In this document: positions 62,514-64,000 of the stretch, piece by piece
Position numbering within the stretch: position 1 is the stretch's first letter
How the letters are laid out: each line of letters starts with the position of its first letter
Assembly: GCA_947629865.1 (NCBI GenBank)
Contig: CANRFJ010000003.1
Location: 119,366-183,365, forward strand
Origin: an uncultured Lachnospiraceae bacterium
GTDB lineage: Bacteria > Bacillota > Clostridia > Lachnospirales > Lachnospiraceae
Direction: 5' to 3'
Length of the DNA stretch: 64,000 bases
Program-made: the position numbers and the translations under genes
Notes under the pieces: model-generated
Told to the model about the DNA's origin: nothing
What the model saw: the letters and a program-made list of their open reading frames with translations, nothing else
Databases searched by the model: none

Positions 62514-63173
62514 TTATGAATTGATATACTTATTTAGCACATCTTCAGATAAATCCCAATTATAAATTTCCCCCGTTTTAATATCTAAAAGATAGACTAA
62601 CTGCAAGTCACTTGACTCAAATTCCCCATATACAAAATATTTAATACCATCCCTTTCTATAGTATCACAATATGCCATCTTCCTCGCCTTCTTTTCACCA
62701 AATTTTTCCTTCATCACGGCAATTGCTTTCTTTTCATCTTTTGAATAGTCTAAGATTTTTACTCTGTTTACCGGAATATACTTGTTATATGTATAATTTA
62801 AATATATTTCACCTGTTTCGTCAATAAATGCAAAATATAGCAGGCTACCAAATTTATTTTTATCGAACAATATAGGAAAATGGGCTTTCTTTCCATATAG
62901 TGTATCCGTTATCGAACAATCGCACACATACTGATTAGTTGCTTTATACATATAGTGATTATTTTGAAACCAAGACAATATCAGTTGTTCTATCTCTTTT
63001 TCATCCATTTTTCTATCTGGATCTTGCCCGCTCACTGCTTCCCCACTAACTGCTCCCCCACTAACTGATTCTCCGCTCACTGCTCCCCCGCCTGCCGTGT
63101 TTTGAAATCTGCCGCAGGATGTCTCCACTGCGAGCGTAAAAATAAGAACACTGCATAGTATAATTTTTTTCAT
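62514..63173 (-). CDS. Lipoprotein of unknown function with a 15-bp-repeat linker
   Basis: 219 residues from ATG at 63173, after GGAGGTTGA. Signal peptide with Cys in VETSCGRF. The linker GGAVSGESVSGGAVSGEAVS is coded by four 15-bp tandem units. A compact domain of about 160 residues follows with strands such as KFGSLLYFAFIDETGEIYLN and DLQLVYLLDIKTGEIYNWDL. No family recognised. Its leader is cassette D. Confidence 0.64.
   Translation of the reverse strand: MKKIILCSVLIFTLAVETSCGRFQNTAGGGAVSGESVSGGAVSGEAVSGQDPDRKMDEKEIEQLILSWFQNNHYMYKATNQYVCDCSITDTLYGKKAHFPILFDKNKFGSLLYFAFIDETGEIYLNYTYNKYIPVNRVKILDYSKDEKKAIAVMKEKFGEKKARKMAYCDTIERDGIKYFVYGEFESSDLQLVYLLDIKTGEIYNWDLSEDVLNKYINS
63031..63090 (-). 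repeat. Four 15-bp tandem repeats inside the lipoprotein gene
   Basis: Units begin at 63031, 63046, 63061 and 63076, with a pattern like CTCACTGCTCCCCCG. They encode a Gly-Ser-Val-Ala linker. The length can vary in frame by slippage. Confidence 0.75.
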
Positions 63174-63176
63174 TTC

Positions 63177-63323
63177 AACCTCCATTCCGGAGCGCAGCGA
63201 CGGAAGTACGAGCAAAAAGCAGCGTAGCTGTTTTTGCTCTGTACATCACAACTATTTGTGGCGCTCCGACACAAATTGCTGTGTGAAAAATAGCTATCGA
63301 GCTATTTTTCACACTAAAGGCTC
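63177..63323 (-). repeat. Hairpin cassette D in the leader of the lipoprotein gene
   Basis: Nearly identical to cassette A from TTTGTGTCGGAGCGCCACAA to GGAATGGAGGTT. The first hairpin differs: GTGTGAAAAATAGCT with AGCTATTTTTCACAC, both arms changed to keep pairing. The 5' edge AAGGAGCCTTTAG lies in the stop region of the gene at 63314. An open frame starting GTG AAA AAT again runs to the Shine-Dalgarno of the lipoprotein gene. Confidence 0.85.
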
Positions 63324-63805
63324 CTTCCTACTGCTAAATCAAAAAAATCTTCATTTTCACCGAAAGAAACATCTCCATATTGCCTACACAAATCAATCAA
63401 CTTATTATACTGTGAAATACTTATCTTATAATAATCATCCTCATATGCAACTATATTGTAATAAAAATCTATAGAATTTACTACTTTAGTTCCATCATAA
63501 ATCACTATCCATGCAGATGGGGATTCTCCTTCTAAGTCATAAACAGAATATTTTCCCGGCATTACTTTAATATCGTTCAAAATACCAATAGCTTCTTCAA
63601 TTTCTTTCTTATCATCAATTGTTGCACTGCCATCAACAGTAATATCATGAGTACTCATCTGAAGCGCAATAAAAATTTTTGAAATTCTACTATTTGACAA
63701 ATGTATAGGTTTTACATTGCTTATAATCCCCAGGCATAAAATAACCAAACTGGCAATGATTAAAAAAAACACTCCTTTTCTATTAAATTTGTTATTTAAA
63801 CACAT
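63314..63805 (-). CDS. Membrane-anchored protein of unknown function
   Basis: 163 residues with one N-terminal membrane segment (about 11-29). The outside domain is about 130 residues long (ISKIFIALQMSTHDITVDGS, SAWIVIYDGTKVVNSIDFYY, YYKISISQYNKLIDLC). It resembles small DUF5301-like proteins that often sit beside other lipoproteins in Firmicutes, but I cannot confirm the family. It is the first full gene of the accessory block in reading direction; AGGGAGG precedes its ATG. Confidence 0.6.
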   Translation of the reverse strand: MCLNNKFNRKGVFFLIIASLVILCLGIISNVKPIHLSNSRISKIFIALQMSTHDITVDGSATIDDKKEIEEAIGILNDIKVMPGKYSVYDLEGESPSAWIVIYDGTKVVNSIDFYYNIVAYEDDYYKISISQYNKLIDLCRQYGDVSFGENEDFFDLAVGRSL

Positions 63806-63820
63806 ATAAGTCCTCCCTTA

Positions 63821-63853
63821 CCGGCAACCGGTTATTTGATATGAGATTGCCGG
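63821..63853 (-). other. Stem-loop upstream of the last gene
   Basis: CCGGCAA (63821-63827) and TTGCCGG (63847-63853) form a 7-bp stem, with ACCGGT inside the first arm region. No T-run follows. The remaining sequence to 64000 has no gene with a credible start on either strand; the end of a frame reading KGFDERICQKMVILQNK before a stop near 63947 could be the C-terminus of a gene beyond the edge. Confidence 0.4.
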
Positions 63854-64000
63854 TCTTCTACTACAAAAACTATTGAGGCATATCCAAAACTTGATAATTC
63901 AAAGGAAAATTTTTTGCCATTTCTGTCTATTCGACAACACCGTCCTATTTATTTTGTAATATAACCATCTTTTGACATATTCGCTCATCAAATCCCTTCC

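Noticed and set aside
63841..64000. Gene at the right edge
   Set aside because: Only short frames are present; a possible C-terminal end (KGFDERICQKMVILQNK) cannot be assigned without the next bases.
1..64000. tRNA, rRNA, integrase or insertion sequence
   Set aside because: No cloverleaf-like segment, rRNA core sequence, tyrosine/serine recombinase or transposase frame was recognised on either strand; the Rpn protein is named transposase-like in some databases but is not evidence of a mobile element.

Overview
The window reads as chromosome of a spore-forming, gut-type Firmicute of the Lachnospiraceae / Clostridium cluster XIVa kind. Support comes from the sporulation sigma factor SigK with a Csp-like subtilase, the Clostridia-typical families DUF3793 and DUF4317, a TetM-like GTPase with an NYN tail, class B sortase, flavodiiron protein, strong GGAGG ribosome-binding sites and TTGACA-17-TATAAT promoters. 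The genus cannot be fixed from the sequence alone. No rRNA, tRNA, CRISPR array, integrase or complete insertion sequence was seen.

Region 1 (1-13213, all minus strand) is an exopolysaccharide/capsule operon. It is read from a consensus promoter at 13185-13213: CpsB-type phosphatase, LCP ligase, CpsC and CpsD chain-length/kinase pair, a small lysine-rich leucine-rich-repeat protein with an odd repeat-filled leader, the priming glycosyl-1-phosphate transferase, the antiterminator LoaP, a structured terminator, the PssD/PssE glycosyltransferase pair, a DUF115/GT42-like protein, a CMP-sugar-acid cytidylyltransferase, an HMGL-type aldolase, a ThDP enzyme split in two frames, a KdsC-like phosphatase fused to a YhcH/NanQ-like domain, and the start of a CDP-glycerol glycerophosphotransferase. 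The distal part (1-6500) is clearly more AT-rich than the front. The aldolase, ThDP enzyme, phosphatase-YhcH and cytidylyltransferase together suggest synthesis of an unusual CMP-activated 2-keto sugar acid.

Region 2 (13243-31687) is mostly housekeeping: a subtilase, glycogen phosphorylase, a secreted Ig-like protein, thioredoxin and its reductase, a ribosome-protection-like GTPase-NYN fusion broken by a 4-bp repeat, a HEPN/MNT pair, a polar amino-acid ABC importer, a triple-PepSY protein, the TrkA/TrkH potassium system, an Fe-S aldo/keto reductase and DUF3793. Region 3 (31687-49644) holds a metallo-hydrolase, a chemoreceptor, the sigK-subtilase pair, DUF4317, flavodiiron protein, a GH27 enzyme, O-acetylhomoserine sulfhydrylase with an Rrf2 regulator, an Amt-PII fusion behind a leader terminator, a membrane protein, a PAS sensor lacking the phospho-acceptor His, sortase B and a GNAT enzyme.

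Region 4 (49693-64000) starts with a large GH2 enzyme, isocitrate dehydrogenase and an iron alcohol dehydrogenase. It then becomes AT-rich accessory DNA: a BspA-like lipoprotein, an Rpn-type nuclease, two paralogous propeller-like proteins, a small lipoprotein ending in an Rhs-core remnant, and further secreted or membrane proteins of unknown role. A family of hairpin-rich cassettes lies directly upstream of start codons at 30822-30975, 49788-49939, 57317-57372 and 63177-63323, with a short relative before trxA. Each is bracketed by Shine-Dalgarno-like repeats, and hairpin stems covary between copies. This family is the most intriguing undescribed structure I see, followed by the 2-keto sugar acid gene set.
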